Assembly: GCA_051006995.1 (NCBI GenBank)
Contig: JBPCSQ010000020.1
Span: forward strand, 1-64,000
From: JAIQGF01 sp051006995
Lineage (GTDB): Bacteria > Acidobacteriota > Terriglobia > Terriglobales > Acidobacteriaceae
DNA: 64,000 bases
Direction of reading: 5' to 3'
Shown here: one piece after another, positions 16,494 to 25,600 of the stretch
How positions within the stretch are numbered: the first letter of the stretch is position 1
How the letters are laid out: each line of letters begins with the position of its first letter
The notes under the pieces: model-generated
Seen by the model: the letters and a program-made list of their open reading frames with translations, nothing else
What the model was told of the DNA's origin: nothing
Database searches by the model: none
Program-made: the position numbers and the translations under genes

Positions 16494-18257
16494 TTAACCG
16501 GCTGCGCTGCTGAGTTCCGCGGCGGGCGCAGGAGGCGGTTGCGTGACCCTAGGTTCGGCAATCGCCACGGCGGCGGCGAGGAACTCGCCGGCTCCAAAGG
16601 GATGATAGAGGAAGGAGGCCCCACGCGAGCGGCAAAATTGCTCCCCGGCCTCGTCCATGACCGACATGGTGACCAGCGTGCGCGCCACCAGATCGGGCCG
16701 ATTGGCCGTAAGCCAGGCAAAAATGGTCAGTGCGGTCCAGCCGTCGGCGGTCAGCGGGTTCAGCACCAGCAGGCCGGGGGCCGTGCCGTCCAGGAAGTTC
16801 CAAGCGGCGTTCCAGGAATCAAAACCGGAGACGTTCGCGCCCGCAGCGCTGAGGACTCGCGCCTGCAACTGCAGGACCGCATCGTTGTTGCCGACTAGAG
16901 TAACCGTGTTGCCGGACAGAGCGGAAGAAACTTCCTTCGGCGACGCAACCTCGGCGGAAGCAGGCGGAGTGCTCGCCGAAGCCGCAGTCATGGCAGGTTC
17001 GGGCGCGGCCGGTTTCTCGACACTCGCTCTAGCTGCTCGCTTGGGACGTGGCAAACCGGTGTACGGTTTCGGAAGCGGCCGCGAAGCCCTCGCGGGCCAC
17101 GGAATCACGCCGGCAAGCACCACGATCAGCAGCAGCACACCACCCGCGCTGGCCAGATACCATGCAAATCGCAAGGAAATGGGCGAGAGCAAAGGGTCCA
17201 GAATTCGCCTGACAAGCGACTTCTGCCGCGAGGGCGGGTCCGCGTGGGGCAGCAGATCTCGGGTGGCATAGCGCGGTCTGGAAATAGTTGGTGATCGCTT
17301 CGGCGACGGTCGTTCGGGAGCCTTGGCTGCCAATTTGACTGGCGATTTATCAGTGCTGCCCGGTTTGCGCGATGGACGCTCGGCGGAAGCCGCAGCGGCC
17401 GGCAACTCAGGAACAGGACTGCCAATGGAGTGCAGGGCCTCGCGCACATCCTGATCATCCGGGTGGCGGTGCGCTGCTTCCAGCAGCAGCGGGCGTGCCT
17501 GTTCCACGCGACCAGTCCACAACAGCGAGAATGCCTTGCCGACCAGCGCATCGTACAGGCCGGGATTGCGCTCGAAGATTCGTTCGTACAGCCGGAGCGC
17601 GCTCTGCTGATCGCCCTGCCACGAGGTCACCTTGGCGAGGCCGAGTTGCGCGCCGAGATTCTGGGGATCGGCGGCGAGCACGAGTTCGAACTGGCGCTTC
17701 GCCTCCGGCAGTTGCCGCTGGAACGAAAGCAGGCGTCCGTACTCGACGCGCACACTGGTAAGACTCGGCGCGCGCTCCAGCGTGTCACGCAAATAATCGA
17801 GAGCGCCATCGGTCTTGCCGGCCTGGCGCAGCGAGCGTGCGCAACCGAGAATGTAATCGGGCTCCTGCGGATGAGAAAGCGAGAGCAGGCGATAACTCTC
17901 GGCCGCGGCTTCGTAGTCGCCCATGCCGGTTTGTGCGCGCGCCAGCATGCGGCGGGCATCGTCGCTGGTTTCAATCCTGACGGATTGTTCAAGCCAGCGG
18001 ACTGCCTGCGCGTAATCGGGCTTGGCGGCGCTCAGGTAGCAGCGTCCGAGATTGCGGCTGTGCAGCGCGTCGTGAGCGAGGTCGGCGCCTGCGTTGAGCG
18101 CAGCCGTGTAAGCATTCCGCGCGGCATCAAAATGATCTGCGACAAGAGAGCGGTCCCCTTCCGCGAGGAGCGACGCCGCATCCCCGGCCTGCGCGAAAGC
18201 AAGCAGCGGGACGACCAGGAGGCCGACCATCACCCAGACGAGCCAGGAAAAACGCAC
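16494..18257 (-). CDS. TPR protein with one membrane helix and a degenerate receiver domain
   Basis: 587 residues. A signal-like N-terminus (LVWVMVGLLVVPLLAFAQ) is followed by six or seven TPR units (about 25-275). A Pro/Ser/Lys linker leads to one membrane helix (FAWYLASAGGVLLLIVVLAG, about 370-390) and a second linker. The C-terminal 115 residues have the alternation of a response-regulator receiver (TVTLVGNNDAVLQLQ to GEFLAAAVAI). The phosphoacceptor Asp is replaced (LLVLNPLTADGW) and the switch Lys is missing (YHPFG), so it cannot be phosphorylated normally. I know no named protein with this order. It is followed by the HAD gene. Confidence 0.7.
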   Translation of the reverse strand: MRFSWLVWVMVGLLVVPLLAFAQAGDAASLLAEGDRSLVADHFDAARNAYTAALNAGADLAHDALHSRNLGRCYLSAAKPDYAQAVRWLEQSVRIETSDDARRMLARAQTGMGDYEAAAESYRLLSLSHPQEPDYILGCARSLRQAGKTDGALDYLRDTLERAPSLTSVRVEYGRLLSFQRQLPEAKRQFELVLAADPQNLGAQLGLAKVTSWQGDQQSALRLYERIFERNPGLYDALVGKAFSLLWTGRVEQARPLLLEAAHRHPDDQDVREALHSIGSPVPELPAAAASAERPSRKPGSTDKSPVKLAAKAPERPSPKRSPTISRPRYATRDLLPHADPPSRQKSLVRRILDPLLSPISLRFAWYLASAGGVLLLIVVLAGVIPWPARASRPLPKPYTGLPRPKRAARASVEKPAAPEPAMTAASASTPPASAEVASPKEVSSALSGNTVTLVGNNDAVLQLQARVLSAAGANVSGFDSWNAAWNFLDGTAPGLLVLNPLTADGWTALTIFAWLTANRPDLVARTLVTMSVMDEAGEQFCRSRGASFLYHPFGAGEFLAAAVAIAEPRVTQPPPAPAAELSSAAG

Positions 18258-18401
18258 GCGGCTCCCATCCGCAGCGCATCCGCAGGGCGTCCCGGCTGGT
18301 GGACGGCGAAGACGAATGCCTCATGATTTTGCAAGGCTGTGCTACTCGCATTACAACGCAGGATGAAGAGGGAAGCAAGGACGCAGTGATCAAAGGCGGG
18401 A

Positions 18402-19457
18402 TTATCCGACAACGGCAGCGGGCGGCTGCAGAGCGGCAGCGAAGAAGTTGTTCACGGCGTCCAAAATTTCGCGCTCGGCGCGCGCTTCATACAGGGCTTT
18501 CCTGAGCACGCCACCATTGCGCACGCCGTGAGTGAACCAGGAGGCGAACTGCTTCATCTTGCCCGTCGCGCCCGGCATGCCTTCTTCCACCAGCATTTGG
18601 AAGTAGGTGCGAATCATGTCGTAACGATCCTGCTCGGTGGGCTCATCGTAGCTGCCGGTGACAGCATGGCGCGCGATCTGGCGAAAGATCCACGGGTTCG
18701 AAGCCGCGGCGCGCCCGATCATCACCGCATCGCAGCCGGTCTGCGCCACCATGGCGCAAGCGTCCTGCGGGGTGCGGATATCGCCGTTGCCGATCACTGG
18801 GATGCTCACCGCCTGCTTGACCGCCGCGATCCAGCCCCACTGCGCCGTGCCGCCGTACCCCTGCTCGCGCGTGCGCGCGTGGAGCGCAACCGCCTGCAAG
18901 CCGCATTCTTCGGCCATGCGCGCCAGGTCCACACAAACAATTTCGCTGTCGTTCCATCCAGCTCGGAACTTCACCGTGAAGGGAATCTTCACCGCGGCGC
19001 GTACGGCACGGAAGATTTCGCCGATCCTGGGCAGATCGCGCAGCAGGCCGGAGCCTCCGTTGCACTTCACCACTTTCTTTGCCGGGCAGCCGAGGTTCAG
19101 GTCCACCAGGTCGAAGCCGAGGTCTTCGATCATGCGCGCCGCGTCGCTCAGCACGTTCGGGTCGCTGCCGAACAGTTGCGCGGAGATGGGGTGCTCGTCG
19201 TCGTAGAAGTGCAGGTAGCGCCCGCGCATGCGCTTGTCACGCAGCATACCGTCGGCCGAGGTGAACTCGGTCATGATCAGCCCGCAGCCCCCAAGATTGC
19301 GAATGAAGCGCCGGAAGACCGTGTCCGTCACCCCCGACATTGGTGCCAGCACCGTGGCGGGAGCGATGGTCACCTTGCCGGCCTGGAACGAAGCAGGCAC
19401 CGGCGCCTGCGGGCGGGCAGGGTCGTGGGTGACAGGATTTTCCCAGCGCTTGTGCAC
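18402..19457 (-). CDS. dusB: tRNA-dihydrouridine synthase, DusB type
   Basis: A 351-residue flavoenzyme that reduces uridine in the tRNA D-loop. The TIM barrel starts with APMSGVTDTVFRR. The catalytic cysteine is C124 in LNLGCPAKKV. The FMN-phosphate region is IPVIGNGDI and then MIGRAAASNPW. The C-terminal helical RNA-binding domain follows. GTG 19457 is six bases after a TAGAAT box, fitting the leaderless pattern seen elsewhere. The N-terminal 15 or so residues are an extension before the barrel. Confidence 0.93.
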   Translation of the reverse strand: MHKRWENPVTHDPARPQAPVPASFQAGKVTIAPATVLAPMSGVTDTVFRRFIRNLGGCGLIMTEFTSADGMLRDKRMRGRYLHFYDDEHPISAQLFGSDPNVLSDAARMIEDLGFDLVDLNLGCPAKKVVKCNGGSGLLRDLPRIGEIFRAVRAAVKIPFTVKFRAGWNDSEIVCVDLARMAEECGLQAVALHARTREQGYGGTAQWGWIAAVKQAVSIPVIGNGDIRTPQDACAMVAQTGCDAVMIGRAAASNPWIFRQIARHAVTGSYDEPTEQDRYDMIRTYFQMLVEEGMPGATGKMKQFASWFTHGVRNGGVLRKALYEARAEREILDAVNNFFAAALQPPAAVVG

Positions 19458-19503
19458 GGTTCTATTCTATCGTGCTGTTCCACATGGCGGTGGGCTCAGC
19501 CGA

Positions 19504-21093
19504 TTACGGGCTGCAGGCGTCCGGCCGGCTGAGGGGCGACATCGTCTGCCCCACCAGTCCTGTTCCGCGTGTGGCGTACCAGTGATCGAAGCCGAGCGTG
19601 CTTTGCTCGGACGAATCCCAACTCCACAGCAGCCAGCCGGTCATGCCGTACTGCTGGCAGGAATCAATCTGCCACTGTTTGAGGGCAGCGGCGGCGTCTG
19701 CCTCGACGGGAAATGGCGCAACCCGAGCGGCGGTCTCGCCCACCATCACCGGTTTCGCGCTCTTGCCGGCGGGCTTGCCCCATCCGCTCATGTCCTGCTG
19801 CAAGGTGCAGCACTCGCCCGGCCCGGTATGGCCGTCAATAAAGTCGGCGGTAGAGGCGGCGATGACCCCGAAATCAGGGACGTAGGGATTGAGTCCGGTA
19901 ACGAAGCCCACTCCCACCAGCGCGCTCGGCGCCAGGTCCTGAATGGCGGCGCGAGTTTTGTCCGTCCAGTAGATGAGCGAATCGTTCTTGAGTTGGTCCA
20001 CCTGCGCGGGATCGGCCATGTTGTAGGTCTTGCCGTTGGCCGCGGTGAACGTGCCGGAGGTGGGAAGCAGCGGCAGCGGCGGCGCCCACGATTCCTGCTG
20101 CCAGTCCGGCGGGTAGGTGTATTCCTCGCGTAGTTGGTAGGCGAAGATGCCGTCCATGGGCGCCTTCTGCGCCACCAGCCCGCGAATCAGGTCCTGCCAG
20201 AACTTCTTGTCGGCGTTGATGCCGCCCGTCGTCGTGTATTCCAGGTTACCGCAGCCCGGCCACGCGCCCAGGCAGGCGGGATCAATCATCTGCTGGTACC
20301 CGCCGACCTTCGGCAAGTCATCCAGCGTGATGATTACGTAAATGTGGTACGCCTTGGCGCGCTTGATGAAGTCGGCAAGATTGGCGAGATACGCCGGGTT
20401 CAGCCCGTCGCCGCTGCCATTGCCCAGGCCGGTAGTGGCGCCGCAGCAGTCCATCCACACCTTGACCACGTTGTAACCGAGCGCTTCCATGTCTTTGAAC
20501 GCCTGCTCCACGCGCGCGCTGTCGTAGAGGCCGACGCTGAGGGTCGTGTGCCACTCCGTGAGGGCACTGACCGGATAGGCGAGCCGCTCCTTTTGCAAAC
20601 GCACGTAGTTGTTGCCGCGTGGCACGAAGCGGGCGCCGGTCATCTTGTCGTAAAACTCGCCCGCACCCATGACGGTGCGCACGCCGATGCGCGGCGTGGC
20701 AAACACCGTTACCGTGGCGCTCGCCGACTTCGTCGTGTCCGCCTGCGCGGTCGCCGTGATCTTGAAGTCGGTCGTGTCCGCCACCGCGGTGGGAGGAGTG
20801 TACGCGCCGGTGGAGGAAATCACGCCCAGAGTGGGGCTGCCGCCCGGCGTGCCGTTGACCGCCCAGGTGACACTCTGGTTTGACGTTTCCGTCACCGACG
20901 CGCTCAGTTGTGTGTTGGCGGCCCCGGCTTCCACCACGGCGGTAGCCGGGCTGACGGCCACACTGATCCCGATAGAAGCGTCGGGTGGCGGGTCGCTCTT
21001 TGCGGTGGAGCCTGCGCCGCAACCGCTCATCAATGCCGCAAGAATCAAGACAAACAGAAGGAGGGAAAGCCTGCAAACCGTCCTGAAGGTCAT
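19504..21093 (-). CDS. Lipoprotein with Ig-like domain and GH5-like glycosidase barrel
   Basis: 529 residues. The signal peptide ends in ALMSGCG, a lipobox that would anchor the protein to a membrane. Residues about 35-125 look like a bacterial Ig-like domain (SVAVSPATAVVEAGA, QSVTWAVNG). The rest is a TIM-barrel glycosidase of cellulase/mannanase type: FVPRGNNYVRL, then LGYNVVKVWMDCC. A probable acid/base Glu lies in YQLREEYTY and a probable nucleophile Glu in VMVGETAA. The exact sugar cannot be deduced. ATG 21093 begins a proper signal peptide; the frame continues upstream without support. Confidence 0.75.
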   Translation of the reverse strand: MTFRTVCRLSLLLFVLILAALMSGCGAGSTAKSDPPPDASIGISVAVSPATAVVEAGAANTQLSASVTETSNQSVTWAVNGTPGGSPTLGVISSTGAYTPPTAVADTTDFKITATAQADTTKSASATVTVFATPRIGVRTVMGAGEFYDKMTGARFVPRGNNYVRLQKERLAYPVSALTEWHTTLSVGLYDSARVEQAFKDMEALGYNVVKVWMDCCGATTGLGNGSGDGLNPAYLANLADFIKRAKAYHIYVIITLDDLPKVGGYQQMIDPACLGAWPGCGNLEYTTTGGINADKKFWQDLIRGLVAQKAPMDGIFAYQLREEYTYPPDWQQESWAPPLPLLPTSGTFTAANGKTYNMADPAQVDQLKNDSLIYWTDKTRAAIQDLAPSALVGVGFVTGLNPYVPDFGVIAASTADFIDGHTGPGECCTLQQDMSGWGKPAGKSAKPVMVGETAARVAPFPVEADAAAALKQWQIDSCQQYGMTGWLLWSWDSSEQSTLGFDHWYATRGTGLVGQTMSPLSRPDACSP

Positions 21094-21350
21094 GAAGAAG
21101 AGCCCTTGAATATGAATTTGCTTCCGAAATTCACTCCTACCGCGTCTCAATTCCGGAGTAAAGCGGCAGGGAGCGGTGTCGTGCTTTGTCGCCGGAGCAA
21201 GCTGGCGGACCGAATAGATTGACTGAGAAAGCAAAGGGCGGTCAGTGATTTCGAAACGGGAACCCAGATTCACATTCCCAAAATGGGAATTCGCATCGCA
21301 CACCCGAGGTCGACCGTGCCACACAGGCGGCGTGCCCTACCATGGGCAGC

Positions 21351-21376
21351 AAAAAGCCCCCGCCGTGGCGAGGGCT
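21351..21376 (-). terminator. Intrinsic terminator after rpmE
   Basis: On the minus strand, AGCCCTCGCC pairs with GGCGGGGGCT across a two-base loop with one mismatch, followed by TTTTT. It lies 16 bases after the rpmE stop codon. Confidence 0.85.
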
Positions 21377-21392
21377 CCTGCTCCAATGGGTC

Positions 21393-21620
21393 TTACTTCT
21401 TTTCCGGGACTGCGGGCTGGTTCTTGGCGTACTTGCGGCGGAAGCGCTCCACGCGACCGGCGGTATCCATCAGTTTCTGCTTGCCGGTGAAGAAGGGATG
21501 ACAGGCAGAGCAGATTTCCACATGGATGTCGCCCTTGTGCGTGGAACGGGTAGTAAAGGTATTGCCGCAGGCGCAGTGCACGCGCACTTCGTCGTAAACC
21601 GGATGGATGGCTGCCTTCAT
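21393..21620 (-). CDS. rpmE: 50S ribosomal protein L31, zinc-binding form
   Basis: 75 residues. It starts MKAAIHPVYDEV and carries the zinc cysteines in HCACGNTF and CSACHPFF. This is the zinc-containing paralogue, not the zinc-free alternative used under zinc starvation. The tail (YAKNQPAVPEKK) is basic and short. A clear terminator follows, and GAAAGGA lies upstream of the ATG. Confidence 0.96.
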   Translation of the reverse strand: MKAAIHPVYDEVRVHCACGNTFTTRSTHKGDIHVEICSACHPFFTGKQKLMDTAGRVERFRRKYAKNQPAVPEKK

Positions 21621-21683
21621 AACGCCACAGGGTCCTTTCGCGAAACTTCTATTTTAGCGAAAGGTCGCGCCTACGGCAACCGC

Positions 21684-21881
21684 TCAGGCGCACTCGGCGT
21701 GTGCCTGGAACGGATAATTGGCGCAGGCGTGGAGCTCAAACTCGCGGCAGGCCTCCCGCACCTCTTCTTCCGGTACCTCAAATGGGCGCGCAGCGATGGC
21801 ATGAAACCAATTGCAGTGGCTGCACGCGAATCCCTCGATGACAGCTTCGTCTGGCCGGCGGCAAGGCATGATCGTACGCAT
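21684..21881 (-). CDS. Small CxxC protein, unknown function
   Basis: 65 residues. CSHCNWFHAI is a zinc-knuckle-like pair, and two further cysteines (EACREFELHAC) follow about 25 residues later. The protein may therefore bind one metal ion. The spacing after PFEVPEEE suggests a small conserved family, though I cannot name it. ATG 21881 is chosen because GAAAGG precedes it and the conserved part begins just after. The long upstream frame is low-complexity. It is 63 bases upstream of rpmE. Confidence 0.6.
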   Translation of the reverse strand: MRTIMPCRRPDEAVIEGFACSHCNWFHAIAARPFEVPEEEVREACREFELHACANYPFQAHAECA

Positions 21882-22159
21882 GGGATGGATACGCCTTTCA
21901 TCAGTTTGGGGCCGGTGGACGAAGCGGGCGCGTGAAGAATGGCGGGCCGCACGATTGCGTTGAGAACAAGTGCAGCCGCTCAGTGGCCTCAGAGTAGCGC
22001 AGGTCAGGCAAGAGGTCAACGGCCTGTCATCAACGGTGCCAATTGCCGGGGACGAGCGTTGCCTGCCATCGAGAACCCGGCGTCGCGGCCGCCGAGCTGT
22101 GCCGGAAACGCAAACGGCAGGCCTGCGCCTGCCGTTCTCGCACAATTCGATGGGCCGCG

Positions 22160-22438
22160 TTATTTCCGGTTGACTGCCTTCTTCAAGTCGATGCCGGGGG
22201 TGAATTTTGCCACCTTGCGGGCGGCGATTTTGATCAGCGATCCGGTTTGCGGATTGCGTCCGTTGCGGGCCTTGCGCTGCGAAACCGAAAAGGTGCCGAA
22301 CCCCACCAGAGTGACGCGCTCCCCCTTCTTCAGGGCGGCGGTAACGCTGTCCACCAGGGTGTCAATCGCGTTCGCGGCCTGGGTCTTGCTGCACTTTGCG
22401 GATCCGGCGATGCGGTCCACGAGATGGCCTTTATTCAT
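22160..22438 (-). CDS. hup: HU-family DNA-binding protein
   Basis: 92 residues. It starts MNKGHLVDRIA and has the HU signature VTLVGFGTFSVSQRKARNGRNPQTG, whose arm intercalates in the DNA minor groove, and ends in a basic helix. It compacts and bends DNA as a dimer. TAGGAG lies seven bases before the ATG. A promoter with TTGACT and ACAATA is found about 70 bases upstream in the mfd-hup gap. Confidence 0.95.
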   Translation of the reverse strand: MNKGHLVDRIAGSAKCSKTQAANAIDTLVDSVTAALKKGERVTLVGFGTFSVSQRKARNGRNPQTGSLIKIAARKVAKFTPGIDLKKAVNRK

Positions 22439-22505
22439 GGTGCTCTCCTAGGCAGGTCGTGCGAAGCCCGCAGCCAGCGCGGACATTCCTGACCTGGCGC
22501 GCCGC

Positions 22506-22534
22506 TATTGTGGACCTTTGTGTCGGGAAGTCAA
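22506..22534 (-). promoter_or_regulatory. Sigma-70 promoter of the HU gene
   Basis: On the minus strand TTGACT (22529-22534) and ACAATA (22506-22511) are separated by 17 bases. The predicted start leaves a leader of about 60 bases before the HU ATG. It is one of the few places in the window with a good -35 box. Confidence 0.6.
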
Positions 22535-22612
22535 GGATAGACGCGGTTTTTCACCGTTTTTATTTTTGCACAGTTCGCACTGGTGGCATGAAAGCTGCTC
22601 GCAGCGCGGCTT

Positions 22613-25600
22613 TCAGTCCGATGCCGCCACCGGCGGCAGCGGCTGCGCTATCTGTCCCGCGGAAAGCTCCTCCAGCAGCCGCTTCAGCCGCTGGAGGATT
22701 TCTTCTGCGGCTGTCGCCTTGATAAGGAATTTCAGCACCCCCGCCGGGGTAAACGCCGCCCCGGGCTGGGAGGCCACGAAGCGCGCCAGGCGTTCGGGAT
22801 CCACCGCCGCGCCGCCGGTGAAGCGCACGCTCACCACATCACGTTTCCGCTCAATCGCCGCCACGCCCACGCGTCCCGACAGCAGCTTGAGGGTGGCATA
22901 CTCCAGCAGGTTGCGGACCGCCGGCGGAGGCGGGCCATAGCGGTCTTCCAGTTCGCCGCGGACCTCCTGAAGTTGGGCCTCGCTTTCCACTCCGGCGACG
23001 CGCTTGTACATCCGCAGCCGCTGGTTTTCCTCGCGGATGTACTCGGCGGGAATGCGGATGTTGAGGCCGAGGTTGAGCTGCGTTTCGGCTTCCTCCGGCG
23101 CGGCCTCGCCCTTGAGTTCGCGAACCGTGCGCTCCAGCATGGTGGTGTAGAGCTCGAACCCGACGGCATCAATGTGTCCGCTCTGTTCACCGCCGAGCAT
23201 GTTGCCGGCGCCGCGCAGCTCCAAGTCGAGGGCGGCAATCTTGAATCCCGCGCCCAGGTCGCTGAACTCTTTGAGGGCAGCCAGGCGCCGGCGCGCCAGC
23301 GGGGTCAGTTCCGTGTCTGGCGGTACCAGAAGGTAGGCGTATGCCCGGCGGTTGCTGCGTCCGACGCGCCCGCGCAACTGGTACAGCTCGCTCAAGCCAT
23401 GGCGGTCGGCGCGGTTGACGATGATGGTGTTGCACAGCGGAATGTCCAGCCCGTTTTCGATGATGGTGGTCGCTACCAGCACATCGGCCTCGTGCCGCAT
23501 GAAAGCGAGCATCACCTTTTCCAGTTCTCCCTCGGTCATCTGGCCGTGGCCGACCAGGATGCGCGCCCGCGGCGCCAGCTCCTGCACGCGGGCGGCGATT
23601 TCGTAGATGCTGTCAACCCGGTTGTGCACCAGGTACGTCTGGCCCTCGCGCGCCAGCTCACGCTCGATCGCCGACTTCACCAGCTTCTCGTCCCAGGCGG
23701 CGACCACGGTCTCGATGGCGATGCGGTCCTTGGGCGGGGTCTCGATGACGCTCATGTCCCGCAATCCGACCAGCGACATGTGCAGCGTGCGAGGGATCGG
23801 CGTCGCCGACATGGTCAGCACGTCCACTTCTTTCTTGAGCTGCTTGAGGCGCTCCTTGTGGCGCACCCCGAAGCGCTGCTCTTCGTCCACCACCACCAGC
23901 CCAAGGTCGTGGAACTTGATGTCTTTCGACAGCAAGCGATGGGTGCCGATGAGGATGTCCACCTTGCCCTGCTCGACCTTCTCGACGATTTCCTTCTGCT
24001 GGCGTGGGCTGCGGAAGCGGCTGATCATCTCGATGTTGATGGGAAACGCCGCGAAGCGCCGCTTGAAGGTTTCGTAATGCTGGAAGGCGAGCACCGTGGT
24101 GGGAGCCAACACCGCGATCTGCTTGTTATCGCTCACCGCCTTGAAAGCGGCGCGCATGGCGATCTCGGTCTTGCCGTAGCCGACATCGCCGCACAGGAGC
24201 CGATCCATAGGCTGCGGCGACTCCATGTCGCGCTTCACGTCCACGATGGCCAGCGCCTGGTCCTCGGTTTCATTGAATTCGAACGCGTCCTCGAATTCGT
24301 GCAGCCATTGCGTGTCTTTGGGAAATGCGTGTCCCTCGCCCATCTTGCGCGCGGCATAGAGCTTGAGCAGCTCGTCGGCCATGTCCTTCATGGCCTTCTT
24401 GACGCGGGCCTTGGTCTTGGCCCACTGCTGCGTGCCCAGCCGGCTGAGCGCCGGTCTGGCGCCCTCGGCCGAGCGGTATTTCTGCACCAGGTCGAGGCGG
24501 GTGAGCGGGACGTACAGGCGCGCGCCCTCCGCGTATTCCAGGATCATGAACTCGGCCTTCTCGCCGTCCTGCTGCGCGATTTCTTTCAAACCGCAGTACT
24601 GCCCGATGCCGTGCTCGACGTGGACCACGTAATCGCCCACCGCCAGATCACGAAAGTCGGAGACAAAGGCCGAAGTCTTGGATTTCGAGCGCTGCGGGCG
24701 CACGGTGACGGCTTCCGGTTCATCGAACAGGTCGCGGGCACCGAAGATGACCAGGCGCGCGTCCGGAACCACCACGCCATCTGGAATATGCGCTTTTACT
24801 ACAGTTGTAGTTACATCCTCGCCCATAAGGTAGGCGGCGTCATCCACGTAGCTTTCACCGGGACGCGGCGTGCGGCTGCCCAGGCGGAAAGGCACGCCGT
24901 ATTCGCTGAAGATGTCAGCCAGGCGCTCAACCTCTCCAGTAGAGGCGGCAGTGAACAGCACCCGCCGATCCTCGGCAGCGAGCTTCTTAATTTCCTCGAC
25001 CACGGCCGGAACCGAGCCGTGGAATTTCGTGGTGGGCTGGGACAAGAGGAATTGGCCGCTCATGAACGCAGAGGAGCGCTGATCCTCTTGCTCTTCTTCT
25101 GACCCGCGTTCATCTGCGTTGATCTGCGGCTGATTGTTTTCCGTCGTCTCCAGCGCGAGATGCCGCAGATCCACGCGCGGAATGCGGCTGAGACGCTGGT
25201 CCAGATCGTCCGGGGCGAGGCTGATTTCCTCCGGGCGAACGAGATTGCCGACGCCGCTGCGCTCATGCATCTGGCCAAGGCGTTCCCACCAGTCGTCGAG
25301 TTCGCGCCGTATGTCGTCGGGCTCGATGGCCACCACGGCCGCGTTCGGCATGACGTCGAAAATCGTGTACTCCGCGCCCGCCACCGCGGCATAGAATTCC
25401 CAGCCGGGAAATACGCCGACGCCGCCGGCGCGCACCGCCGCCTCCACCAGCGTCTCCTCACCGCTCACCCGTCCGCCGGAAAGCCGGGCGTGGATCGCCG
25501 CCAGCGTCTCCTCGCGCACCGGGGTGTCGGTCAGCGGGAGCAGCGGCGCCTCTTCTACGGTTGTAGTAGACCGCTGGGTTCCCGGATCGAACTTGCGGAT

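Noticed and set aside
22973..25102. A 709-codon open frame antisense to mfd
   Set aside because: It mirrors the high third-position GC of mfd, and its residues show no domain. Mfd on the other strand has all family motifs.
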